From Marsupella aquatica (Eukaryota; Marchantiophyta), in NCBI GenBank assembly GCA_973895155.1, contig OZ316896.1:2232001-2296000 (forward strand): a stretch of 64,000 nt of DNA, read 5' to 3'. The position numbers and the translations under genes were made by a program. A model generated the notes under the pieces. That model saw nothing but the letters and a program-made list of their open reading frames with translations. It was not told the origin of the DNA and made no database searches. Of the stretch, positions 34,719-45,479 are shown piece by piece; the first letter of the stretch is position 1, and each line of letters begins with the position of its first letter.

Positions 34719-35430
34719 GTATATCCACCAACAACGGTCAATACAAAAAGTTGCGTCCACATGATTTCAACGCGCTTACTGAACTGTACTTATGTACATC
34801 CAAGCTTCAATTAATTCTTTCATAGTTCAGGCAGTCAGTTTGCGGGAAACGAATTAAACTAGAATACATCAACTTATTAGTCAACCTAGACCGGCCTGCG
34901 GAAAGCGGATGCAGCAGCTTTCTAACCTAAGAAGACTTCCTTGGGCTCTCGAACAACTGTAGTTTATCCAGCAATGATAGGAGGGAACTTACGAAGTACT
35001 CTACGAGACTTGGCGTTTCCCACTTTTGGCTTGGTCCTGACCGTGAAGAGAAATATTGGCACTGAGGTCTATCGGGATTCCGTAATTCCGCAGTCCTTCC
35101 CGGAAAGAGACCTTTTCACTTGGGGATTTAATGTGTCCATGCCATACTCAAGTCGATCTGGGTTGATGGTCGCACATAACAGGCCTTTGAACAAAGAAAA
35201 CACATACGTGCAGGGATGGAGTTTCCGAATTTGGAGTATGACGTTTGTTTTCGTCACGCGCTTACCGCACTTGGAAAGAAAGTCTGCGCAAATTTGCTGT
35301 AGTCCGTCCCCAGCGGCTTGTGGAACCTTTCAAACCCCGGAAGCCTCAACTCTACGTCGATCAATCCACACGGTAACTAGAGGAATTCCTTTCCGCGTTC
35401 GCAGATGAAGCACGACCTGCAGACGAAACC
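34719..35430. other. Unassigned; open frames without recognisable domains
   Basis: A 155-codon frame (34941-35408, plus) and overlapping minus frames are present. None shows a motif I can name. It may be a fragment of a mobile element. The right end probably carries the promoter of the gene at 35668. Confidence 0.3.
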
Positions 35431-35431
35431 A

Positions 35432-35439
35432 TATATATA
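35432..35439 (+). promoter_or_regulatory. TATA box for the Gly/Cys-rich gene
   Basis: TATATATA within 'ccatatatatacccg' lies 229 bp upstream of the ATG at 35668, leaving a leader of about 200 nt if transcription starts ~30 bp downstream. Confidence 0.5.
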
Positions 35440-35667
35440 CCCGTGACGCTGCACTTAGGAGTGCAAGTGTATCAATCATTGCGAATCATAGTACGTGAAG
35501 CAACACGTCGGTGAAACGAAACTCGAATCTGAACAATCTCAATCGCTGAACTGCAAGTGGGGAGGTTCTATCGGATCTGAACGTGGGAAGAAAGACGATT
35601 TTGCTCGACCGTCGGCCAAGTGGCAGCTAATTAAATTTACAAATAGCCATCGAGAACTGTCTGCAGG

Positions 35668-35964
35668 ATGGGGTGTTTCTCTAGCAAGCCATCGTATGGC
35701 TCCGCTCACCATGCGGGGAACAAAAGAAGGGCAGGATCAGGGACATCCGCATCGTCTGGCTACGCTCACCGTGCACGTAAGACAATAAGATCAGGAGGAG
35801 GAACTTCCACAGGCATATTTTTCGCCTCTTCTTATACCTCTGGAGGCGATGGTGGAGGTGGAGGTGGCGGGGGTGGATGCGGAGGTGGAGGTGGAGGTGG
35901 CGGGGGTGGATGCGGAGGTGGAGGCGGCGGGGGTGGGGGTGGATGTGGAGGTGGAGGCGGATAG
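35668..35964 (+). CDS. Small Gly/Cys-rich protein with N-terminal acylation motif
   Basis: The 98-residue product begins 'MGCFSSKPSYGS': Gly2 fits N-myristoylation and the adjacent Cys3 fits palmitoylation, so the protein would sit at the plasma membrane. The middle part (residues 15-55) is Ser/Gly/Arg-rich. The last ~40 residues are runs of 9-10 glycines separated by single cysteines, ending in TAG at 35962-35964. The coding DNA for this tail is built of imperfect 27-33 bp GGN repeats, so length is likely to vary between individuals. Small Gly-rich proteins with MGxxFS-type starts occur in plants; function is not established to my knowledge. A TATA box is present upstream. The alternative is that only the simple repeat keeps the frame open, but the acylation motif argues for a gene. 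Confidence 0.55.
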   Translation: MGCFSSKPSYGSAHHAGNKRRAGSGTSASSGYAHRARKTIRSGGGTSTGIFFASSYTSGGDGGGGGGGGGCGGGGGGGGGGCGGGGGGGGGGCGGGGG

Positions 35965-38086
35965 ATGCTAGGTTCTGATCGTAATTGATCGATTATTCTT
36001 GTCATGAATCCTGATCGAGTAGAGTGATCGATCCAGCTCAGGCCATCAGAAATGAAACTAGGCGATTCCAAGCCAAGAGCTAGTAAGTCTTTCGTAGAAC
36101 ATTGGCAGTTGTAGTTCTGCAGGCACTAGAGGCGTTGTAGGCACAATTGATGCTTTGGAATCAAGTATGCACTAGCCGGGGCACAAGCTCTGTAAATTAA
36201 ACCATGCATCTTGCTATTTTGCACTGAAGTTTGAACTCAAAAAATCTGGGAACCATTTGTCCCCTTCGACCACTTTTTTACAACAAGCGATACAGTCTAG
36301 GTGGAACTTAATAGTTAGATGAATTTACGACGAAAACCAGAGAAACGGCTCGAAATATTTCGCTGCAATTATAATCCTAATCCAGTCAAACATCCTGACT
36401 TTACAAAATTACACTAGGACCAGCTATTCAGATATATTACTTGGGGAGATACTTAGCTTGTCACGTTGGATCAATTTACTTGAGTTCAATTCCTCAAGTG
36501 ATCATCCTTTACTCTATGGGGAGTATTCCGAATATCCTCCCGACCCCTAATATATATATGTAATGACATTGATCTCGACTATGTTCAATTCTTGTACTAA
36601 ATCTTCAATTCTTCTAGCTGGAGCTTAAATTTTGAACTCACCTCCTAAACTTCAATCTATCTGCAAAATCTTTAACTCTGAATTTTCAATTCGTGTGCTA
36701 ATCTTCAGTTCGTGTGGTTTTAGTCGAGTGCTCTAAAAGCCAATTCACACGTACCCCAGTTCCAGGAATAGTTAGTCGAGTAGTTAGTGTGTTGCTTTAG
36801 AGTGTTTTGCAACAGTATAAAGAAACACCATAAGAACAGGCCGTCAGAGCATTCCCACTAGAATTCCCACGCGTGCCCAAAAGCAGTACTTGCGAGGTAT
36901 TGCATGATTCAAGCAGACAGGAATTTTTGATAGCGAGTAGGTCTTGCTAATTAGCAAGTCACAAGTGGTTCTGATATCATTTTATTTTTGTTGATTTTTG
37001 TATATCTAGTGCATTTATTGACTCTATATGGCTAGCAAATGAGGGTTTCTTTTCTCCTTTCTTCTCAGTGAAGACAAACTGAGTGAGAGACAACCCAAAA
37101 TTTCTGATTGTATTGTCGCAGCATGAGTTAGGATGGAGAAAGTTTAGCAGTTGTCCTGCGCATGAAATCCCTCCAATGGCGTGCATCTTGAGCTCGAGCC
37201 AACATGTTTTTTTTCCGAAATTAAAACTTATATATCTGGATCAAAAATCTTCGATTTATATATCTGGATCTTATAAGCTCGAGCCAGATATGATTTTGAT
37301 CCGATATATAAACCCTAAACCGCTTTCTAAACACACAAGATCGGTTAAATCAACGGGATGAGACAACTCGTCGTTGATGTCTCAGAGAGCATCAAGGACG
37401 TGCCGGGACAAAGATGTCAGCTCCTTCCTTTGCTTGCTTGCTTGATTGTTTCCCTTTCCGAATGCACTTGCAGCATATATTTGACTGTAAAGGATTTTTG
37501 TAACTGGATCAATGGTTAGTCCCATAACTTCTCCTTTTGGCTGCCAAAGTAGCCGGCTAACCAACGAGCGAGGAGCGGATTTGACAACCAAAAGAGTTGA
37601 CATGTGCATAGCCAGACATCGAGTTACAACTACCAGTATTTATAATCACTGTGTACTTGGATTGATTTGAGACTGCTGCTTTCAAATCCCTTCACCTGCC
37701 TGCTTGTTCCATTTTGTGCTGCACAGTTAGCGACACCTACGTAAGGAATTCCATAACTTCATCAATGGTTAGCTAATGCAGCGGACTTACTCAAGGGTAC
37801 GTACGAAGCACGAAGCTGATTTTCCACCAGAGATCTAGTAACAATGATCAGAATTGGTAAGCATATAGTGCCAGCGGGTGAACCCGGAGACAAAATAGGA
37901 TACACTTTACTTGGACTGAGTCCATGAAGCATCCAAACTCCCAATCATGGATTGTGGACAGCTTTTACACTTCACTCATTTGCAAACCATATTCTCATTT
38001 GCAAAAAGATTTCAATAGCAAATTTTATTTCAATGTCTCATTTGATATCCAATGGCATCAATTCTTTTTCAACAACTGCCGTCCAA
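35965..38086. other. AT-rich non-coding
   Basis: Holds a short cluster at 37190-37320 with 'agctcgagcca' and 'tatatctggatc' each present twice, and a TATA/telobox combination 'atatataaaccctaaacc' near 37300. A 55-codon frame starting at 37358 follows it but shows no recognisable motif, so I do not call it. Confidence 0.4.
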
Positions 38087-38215
38087 AGAGGCATGGCATG
38101 ATTTTGTGATAGCTCACTTGAGTAGAGATTGATAAGTCATGGGTTCAACTTTTGTGGTTGACTCTTCCCTTTGTGTGGGGTTTCACAGACTTTCCCTTAA
38201 AAAAAAAAAAAAAAA
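38087..38215 (+). mobile_element. SINE, second copy of the 19.35 kb family
   Basis: Box A 'tagctcacttgagtagag' (38110-38127) is close to the tRNA consensus, and box B 'gggttcaac' is at 38141-38149. The body ends in 'tttccctt' and a 17-base A-tail. No convincing target duplication was seen. Confidence 0.75.
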
Positions 38216-38948
38216 CCTTTTAAAACTTGTTAGAAGAGATTTGGAAAGATCTTCTCAATTATTCTAATATCTTTAGTTTTCATGATGAATTGAGACACTA
38301 GTGAATTTCTAAACATATATACTCCACCACTGGTAGTCCACACTTCCAGTTTTTTGAAAGTTTCTGAACAAGTAAGTATCATGTTTTGGGGATCATTAGA
38401 ACTGCTTGGATACACTTTCGAACCAACTTAAGATGGTCAAATATACTGTAAAATTGAGAGACATACATGTAAATATCATATAAAAACTAGCCCCAATTAC
38501 CAGTTCTTTGAAGGTGAATAGCGGATTGGACAATAAAAATATTACCAAAATATATTCTCTATTCATATTCTTTGAAGTTTAATGAAATGATAAAAACCTA
38601 TCATTTTAATAGTCATATATAGTAAACCATTCTCCTTTGTATGCATATCCTTCTTTGTATGCACATATGTTGTGGTGGGGCCATAGTGCCTATTTTTTGA
38701 ATATATATTTTAGAAATTATCACAAAAAACTTGCATCATGTATGAATTGACATACATCACACTCATGAGTTTTTTCCATGCACATGATGACCATAGAGTT
38801 ATGGTCTAAAGGTTTCACTCTAGACCTAAGCTCTTAAAAGTAGACTTCACTTGACACTTTTATAGTAAGATGAGGGCCTGTAAATTTCCCAAAAATGCTT
38901 TAATTAATTTTCTTGCCACAGTTCTGTACTTATGAAGGTCTATCTTGT
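38216..38948. other. AT-rich non-coding; inverted copy of the 3.35 kb repeat
   Basis: Positions about 38785-38885, read on the minus strand, match 3330-3425 over several blocks including 'gaagtctacttttaagagc'. Nothing else recognised. Confidence 0.5.
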
Positions 38949-39434
38949 ACTTGTTACATTTTACTCAACTACTGGACCACGGTTGCGTTCCCATTGGCTG
39001 TCACGCAACCATAGTCGCCCCGATCCCTATCCTTCACATCTGATGTTCAGCCTCGAAGTATTACAGCTCAAAATAATGCCAACATTCTGGTGTTGTTTCC
39101 CCAAAGAAAACCAGGGCTGTGACTTTGGCCCAGTTAGGGCCCAGTTAGGAGTTGAATTGGGTTCAAGTGGGGCCCTGATGGTTGCTTTGCACTTTGTGCT
39201 CAATAGGTGTTGGGCATGGCTACCTTAGGGCCATCTTGCATGTGCAAGGTCCTTTGATTTTTGGCCCTCAAATGAACCCGTGGCATCTCTAAACCAAGCT
39301 ACAAGCGGGCAGTCCTGATGGCGTCTTTGGAGGATATGCAGCCGTGGTCAATATTTGGGTTAAAAGTAACTGGATAAGGTTTGGGGGCCAAGGTTTATAA
39401 GAACGATCAGTTTCGGGGGGTAGTTTAGTAATAT
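38949..39434. mobile_element. TIR element copy, inverted relative to 52.5 kb
   Basis: The interior matches the 52484-53021 element in reverse orientation (shared 'aaccagggctgtgactt', 'cattggctgtca' and 'cccaattcaactcct'-type blocks). The right terminal repeat is intact ('gtttcggggggtagtttagt'); the left outer ~60 bp are diverged or missing. No coding capacity. Confidence 0.7.
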
Positions 39435-39509
39435 GCTGAAATTTAATTCTATATCACTAGACTCGTATTCGTCGTCTTCTAGCTCACGCAAGATGAAGCA
39501 TTTTCACGA

Positions 39510-39609
39510 AAGGATTTCATTGAGCTGAGAAGGATTTCAAGGAGCTGAGAAGGATTTCAAGGAGCTGAAAAGGATTTCGTTGAGCTGAGAAGGATTTCAA
39601 GGAGCTTCG
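39510..39609. repeat. Minisatellite, 5 x 20 bp
   Basis: Five consecutive 20-bp units of the form aaggatttcaaggagctgag start at 39510, 39530, 39550, 39570 and 39590, with one to three differences each. They lie upstream of the NFKBIL1-like gene, just before a potential untranslated-exon donor (gtgagt near 39671). Confidence 0.92.
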
Positions 39610-40423
39610 AAGGACAATCAGTGAACCCAGGATACGGAGTGAACTCAGGACACGCTACAGCACAACACTGGTGAGTCTCGGCTTTCAATTTAGGGCTCTC
39701 GGAGATGTACGCAGATGTTTTTCGGCAAAGGTGCTTAAGAGTGGCGATTTATAGGAAGTGAATTCGTGATCGAGTAGACGATTTCTAACGATAGCGGAAT
39801 TGGTTTAATTATTAGGGGATGTCAATTTTTGCGATGCCAATGGATCGCCTGAGGATCGGGGGCATTGCAGGATCGCTGTGATGTGAAAGATTCTTGACGT
39901 TCAGGTTAAAACAGATTGCAGGTGTGGATCGGCAATTTCCTTTAGGTCTTGCGCAATTCTCAGCTTCAAGATTGGAGAGAGAGTTCACAGCGCATGATAA
40001 ATAAAGGATGGAGCATCAATGCAAAGGTGGATGAAAGATAGGATGTAAAGGTCTAAAAAATGGTGCAAAAACGAGGAGCGAAAGGGAACCCTAAAGAGAC
40101 TACAGCACAACCTAAGCCCATAAGGTCGACTGATGAAGGGCTCCCTTTTTAATGGGTATCGCTACGAACGATTGTAGAGAAGATCTGCGACTTCACAGAG
40201 AAAAATGAAGGCGTCTTCACAGAGAGGGCGTCCAGATCCCCCTGCGTCATTCACGATTCCAATGTCTGATCACCGTTGTCCAATTATTCGGCTTTTGCTC
40301 ACAGTAATTGCTCATCGCGACAGGTTTTGTGATGTTATTCTCTCCCAAGTAAGGACCCAGAAGACTTGCTGAAAATCAGAGCGGAACATCGATTGCGAAT
40401 AGAGAGGTAGGAAAAACTTGGCA

Positions 40424-42812
40424 ATGGGGGCCATACGACTGCAGCGCAAGGTGCTTCAAGCTGCCACTCTGGGGAGTGTGAAGCTCATGCGGACTCTTCT
40501 TCACACGTATGCGAGGCCCTTACGGAAGGAGCGAAAGAAGTCTCGGAAACGAGAGAGGGAAGACGACCATAAATTCGGTGCCCGAGAGTATAATAGGCAA
40601 AAGAAACGTGCTAGAAAGACAGAGCAGAGAGAAACTCGCAGGAGAGGAAACGATCGGAAACGGAAGGACTCAAAAGAAGGGTTTAATTGTGATACAGAAA
40701 GTGAGGATTCTGGAAATCCGCAATATGCAAGACATAGAGAACATAGCCAGTCCGGGATCGGAGGAAGTGGTCGAAAACGCAGGGATGTAGGAGAAGAGAA
40801 TAATCCGGATGGAGGGAGTGAGGACTTTGACGTAAGAGAGGGCTTACGGTCTGGACAGAAACGTGCCAGACGAGATGAACGGACTGAAACGACTAAAGAT
40901 GGTTCTGAAGAAGAGGACGATTTTTCTTCGCCGAGGTGAGCCTTAACATTCCCTGCTGTGATGAATGGTTATTGAAAGAGTAGCCCTCTGCTTTACTGCA
41001 TCTCGTTTTGGACTTCTGTGCGTAGTCACCGAGACATTGATTACGTAGGTTGAATTATATTGCTTCTTACCTTTGGGTTACCTGTTTTCTCCTGCTGAAC
41101 CTGTTTAGATGTTTTGCTGTATAATTCATTCAGTCTGTAAACAAGATATCGATTGTTACACTTCCGTGTCCTTTGGTTTCAATTCTTGCTCTCTCTATAA
41201 AACGGATTGCTTTCAATTCTCCGGTTGTTTTTTGCTCGGGAGTTATGTTTGGAATGTGATTTTCCTCTCTTGTCCTTGATGCCCGTTTCGTCCAGCAGTG
41301 CCAGAGGGAGCTCAGGAAAGGATTCATATGACGGGTCAAGGACTGACAGTGACATAGAGGAGGTCGGGTCTCGGCGGGGAGGACGAAAACATGCTCCTTC
41401 TGGAGAGACGGTAAGGAGCATCGTTAACTGCCGCGATGCAAGGGGTTTGAGTCCACTTCACCTCGCCTGCCAGGCAGGCTCAGAGGACTTAGTGAAGTAT
41501 CTGATCTCAAAAGGGGCCAGTGTGCATGTGCGAGATCGCAAAGGAAATACCCCGCTTCACACAATAGCAAAGCTGGGGCCAGCTTCTATCTTAACTATTC
41601 TGCTGGATGCTCATGCTGATATGGAGGCTTTTAACGACCAAGGTATCACACCTTCAGATCTCCTTGACGAGAAAGAAGCAGCCGCTCGACGTCGGGAAAT
41701 GTTGAAGGACCAGAGAAAGTGGTACGGTCACCTAGCTGAAGAATTGAGTGACAATGAGGACACTTGGTGGGGTATGGAGTGGGGTGAGGATGAGCGGCCG
41801 GATTGGGAAGACCCTATTCTAGAAAGGATGGCGGAGAGCAGGCAAGGAAGGGGCTTGTACAATGAACCTTTCAGTCTGAGAGACTTTCTTAAAGCAGAGA
41901 AGAATAAGACCCAAAGTGACCAAGGGAGAAAGTCAAATAGAAAAGGAAGGCATACCGCCAGACCTTCCGAGGATTTTAAAAGCAGAACCGAAGCAGTCAT
42001 AGGTCCTACCTTGAGAGTCCCATTTCCAGCTCCGCGAAGTTACAGTCAGCGGTGGAAGACATTCTCGGAGTCTTACAATTTGTGTCTCTCATACTCAAGT
42101 GTGCCCTTTCCTGTCGAAGAAGGCAAGGAAGACACCCTGAGAGAAGTGCTTTTGCAGGGAATCGATCCTTCTATGCAGAGAACTGCATTAAGGAAAGAAA
42201 TGCTAAGGTGGCATCCAGGTACGCTGAGCCAAGCGAGATACTTAAGTTCGAGTTCTTTACAATCTCTTCACGATTTCTATCTTTTGGAGCAGCTTCTTTA
42301 GTTGTCGTTCCGCTAGTCTTCTGTATTACTGCTTTTCGTTTTCCCTGATTGTTCATAGAGATCCTCTTAGGTAGGGTGAGCCAATTACAAATAATTGTCC
42401 TTGCGTTTCAAACCTCTGTCCATAGAAATGGTTTGTTGTTTGAGCTTGTTCATATGTTTTGACGAGCAACCCATTAGTGTTGGCCCGACCATTAGTTTTT
42501 GTTTGCTGTTCTGCGCTGCTGATTTGGAGCTGTGACAGCATCTATTACTGGAATTGTATGCAAACCATGTAGTAGTAGCAGGCGGTTTAGCATAGGAGGG
42601 AGACGATGTGGGGAATTGGGCATGCATGCTGAGTGGCCTGTCCTCGAAATCTGCGTCAAACTAACACTTTTGCATATGCTGTTTCAGATAAGTTTCTGCA
42701 GAAGTGGGGAGTAAAGCTTCAGGGCCCTGATCAGGACCGGATAGTGGCTCGTGTGAATGAAATATCTGAAGCGATACATCAGCTGTACAAAACAGTGACT
42801 GTAGGGAAATAA
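40424..42812 (+). CDS. NFKBIL1-like ankyrin-repeat protein
   Basis: Three exons: 40424-40935, 41296-42218 and 42688-42812, all with GT-AG junctions and matching phases (AG|C and G|AT), giving 519 residues and a TAA stop. Residues 1-170 start '[20 protein letters not shown]' and are then very rich in Arg, Lys, Glu and Asp, suggesting nuclear location. Two ankyrin repeats follow at about 216-281 ('[12 protein letters not shown]', '[12 protein letters not shown]'), then a WYGHLAEEL / WGMEWGED segment. The C-terminus has '[12 protein letters not shown]' split by the last intron, joined to 'KFLQKWG'; this J-domain-like HPD tail is characteristic of NFKBIL1 proteins. The animal relative is linked to splicing control and NF-kappa-B signalling; the role in plants is inferred. 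A leader intron (about 39671-40322) is possible. Confidence 0.88.
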
Positions 42813-45479
42813 AGCTCAATTAGGGCATCTCCCAAATTCAACGTTTGTTCCGCATTCAATTTTAGAAAGCACACCGTCAACGACGTAATTGAACTCGATT
42901 ACTACTTAGGGCCCTATCATGACTTGAGATGTAGAGGACGGAGCAGTTCATGGCCATCCAAAGAGAAGGCTTTTGAGTGTAATACGAGGCCCTGTCCTTT
43001 CTATAGCACTATCGTAACTTCCTTAGAAAGATTTGAATGGAACGCTGCAGAAATATCAATTGAGATATGTACAGCTGCGTGAACAAGGTGTAGAGGAATC
43101 CCCCAGCAACATGGTGTGGTCCCCGCCAGTGGAGATGTAGTTTCTCTCATTGTAGACGTCACCCAGAGGCTGCCTTCGCCGGTCTGGGCTTCGGTAGTAG
43201 CAGAGGTAGACAAAGAGATGAAAATATGATATTGATTGCAAGAGGAAATGGAGGGTATCTCTTAAATCTGGCACATGACCTCTGTTGCATAAGAATGGCT
43301 TTCCATATTCGACTCCATCGTTCCGATCCAAGGAAAGGTTTCTGTTGCATGAGAATGGCTTTCCATATTTGAACCCATCAGTCCCGATCCAAGGAAAGGT
43401 TTCTGTTTCTGTATATATCCCGTCAGCAAAATAAACGTGTGTGCTCCCTTCATTGCACTGCGCTCTTTGCATTGATGTTGCCAATAATCAGTTTACTTCA
43501 CCTTCAGCAGCAGGCAGTCGTTACGAAAGGAGAGGACAACATGAACTTTTGGCCAAGTTCACTTTTAATATGTAGCCTTCCCACAAATCCTGCCATTGCT
43601 TGCAGTATAGGATGAGAACTTGCCATCCTGGCCAAAACCATGACTCTCATTTGAATGAGCTTCAACCTGTTTTGTTTCTTGATGTACTTATGTGGGGACA
43701 CACCCGCATCTCCAAAACTAAAACTCAAGAAAATTAAAAACATCAGGAGTAAAAAGTTTGCGTAGTCCTTGCGAAATGAGAGATAATTCCTTTCTGCATT
43801 GTTTCTCCTCTTAGTGTTGGCCTTAACATTACGTCTGGGGCTACACAATTTCAAGAAAAAGTTATTTTTAATTATCCAAGTTTTAACTTACTGGATCCAA
43901 GTTTTGTCATGGCTAAGTAGTGGCCGTTTAACTACAGTAGCCTACTCCTTGTGACACATGTGATTGTAAATAATTAGGGCAGTAGTTTGTGGCTCGCCTC
44001 TATCCTAGACAGTCTCTCCCCATACAAAAAGAAGTACTTGTAATATTAGGGGACTGAGGGTGGTGTTGCAATATGCAGACTGCATTTTTTTGGGTGCATT
44101 TACAAACAGAATACTTGTAGTATTTGTAATATTAGGGGACTACATGGTTGGGCTCGACTAATCCACACGGAATGCACTTATCCATGCTGCACTTATACAC
44201 TGCACTAATCCACGGAATGCACTTATTCACACTGCACTTATACACTGCAGTTGTTCCCGCACTTCATTCCTCTTTTCTTCATTTTCTTCAGTCTCGTGTT
44301 AGGGCTGGACTGGAGCTGACTGAATTTCGTGGACAGAGATTGACACATTTCGTTGCTTTTTTCTTCAGCTCACACGCTTGTGCTCACTCTGGTTGAGTGG
44401 TTGCTCGTTCAATCCGGCCATCCCCACAGCTTTCTGTTTCTTTCCTACGGAGACGTTTCCGCATCGTTCTGTCATAGGAATCCGAAGAATCTCGTGCCCA
44501 CGAATGGACCTTCCTGTGTAGGATTTTCATGGAGAAATGGGCTCAGTAATTCGTACTGCTGCGGTAGTCGGTTGATCTTTCCGTTGAAAATTCGTTTCTG
44601 GTTCCATCTTTGCATTCTCTCGGTGAATCTGTTTGAAACCTGCCATCCATCCTATCCATTCACCGAACGGGGTCAGTCCATGAGTCAATCAACGATACGA
44701 ATCGGTTCGTGGGAGTGATCTTGGGGCCCCGAGATTGAAATTCATCGATCGATCAAATGATTTGTTAGTGCAGTTTTGGATTGGTTTTGATCTATTGACG
44801 GATGTTGAATCCACTCTATCTGGGGTTTTGGGTTTTGGCACATATATCTACTGCGGATCACTTGGTGGGTGACGATTTGAATTCGGGATTCAGGATCATT
44901 TTGTAGAGTTTGGTTCTAGGCGTGGTTTTATCAAGAGTATTTTTGGAGGGTTGTGAGCTAGGAGAATTTTGAGGGAAGTAAACACAGCTACGCTATTGAC
45001 TCGAATACTAGATGCAGCAGAGTCCATCATTCTAGGACATGGATTACAGGGATGTAAATTTCCCAGCCACTGAGTAAGAAACGCCTGTTGTAGGAATCAA
45101 TGATTTCTCCAATGCCTGCAGTACCGGCATTAGGAACGTAGGGGCAGGTTAGTCACCGAATTGAGTGAGCCAACGCTGCAGCCCATCAAATGATTTGATT
45201 TTGTGGAACTTCCTCTCTGATGATTAGAATGACAATGGCGAATAATGACAGCCATTCTGCGCATTGAGATGATCGGTCGAACGTAGGGTTTGGAAAGACT
45301 GGACAGTGGTGAGAGCTGCCTGCCCTGGCTGGCCCTGTAGTTTTGCTTCTCGTTCTCAGATAGTCAGTGCTGATAGTTACTGAAGTGCCTCTACTGTAGC
45401 GCAGTTGAAATTAAAGGGAGCCATTCCATGTCGGAGGTAGTGGCACAAGCAAGCTGGCGCAGAAGGAAGAAATTCTGGG
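42813..45479. other. Intergenic region with small tandem repeats
   Basis: 43281-43340 is repeated at 43341-43400 (60-bp period, 'tctgttgcat(a/g)agaatggc'). 44160-44206 is repeated at 44207-44250 ('aatccac..ggaatgcactta'). The minus frame 43056-43484 runs through the first repeat and has no recognisable domain. 44960-45479 is likely the promoter or leader side of the Harbinger ORF, but no TATA box is clear. Confidence 0.45.

Noticed and set aside
35832-36071. Proline-rich minus-strand frame
   Set aside because: It is the complement of the GGN repeat of the plus-strand gene; composition alone keeps it open.
37358-37525. 55-codon frame after a TATA/telobox motif
   Set aside because: Attractive promoter-like context, but too short and without any recognisable motif or conservation evidence.
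43056-43484. 142-codon minus frame with internal peptide repeat
   Set aside because: The peptide repeat simply reflects a 60-bp DNA duplication, a multiple of three, so the frame persists by chance.
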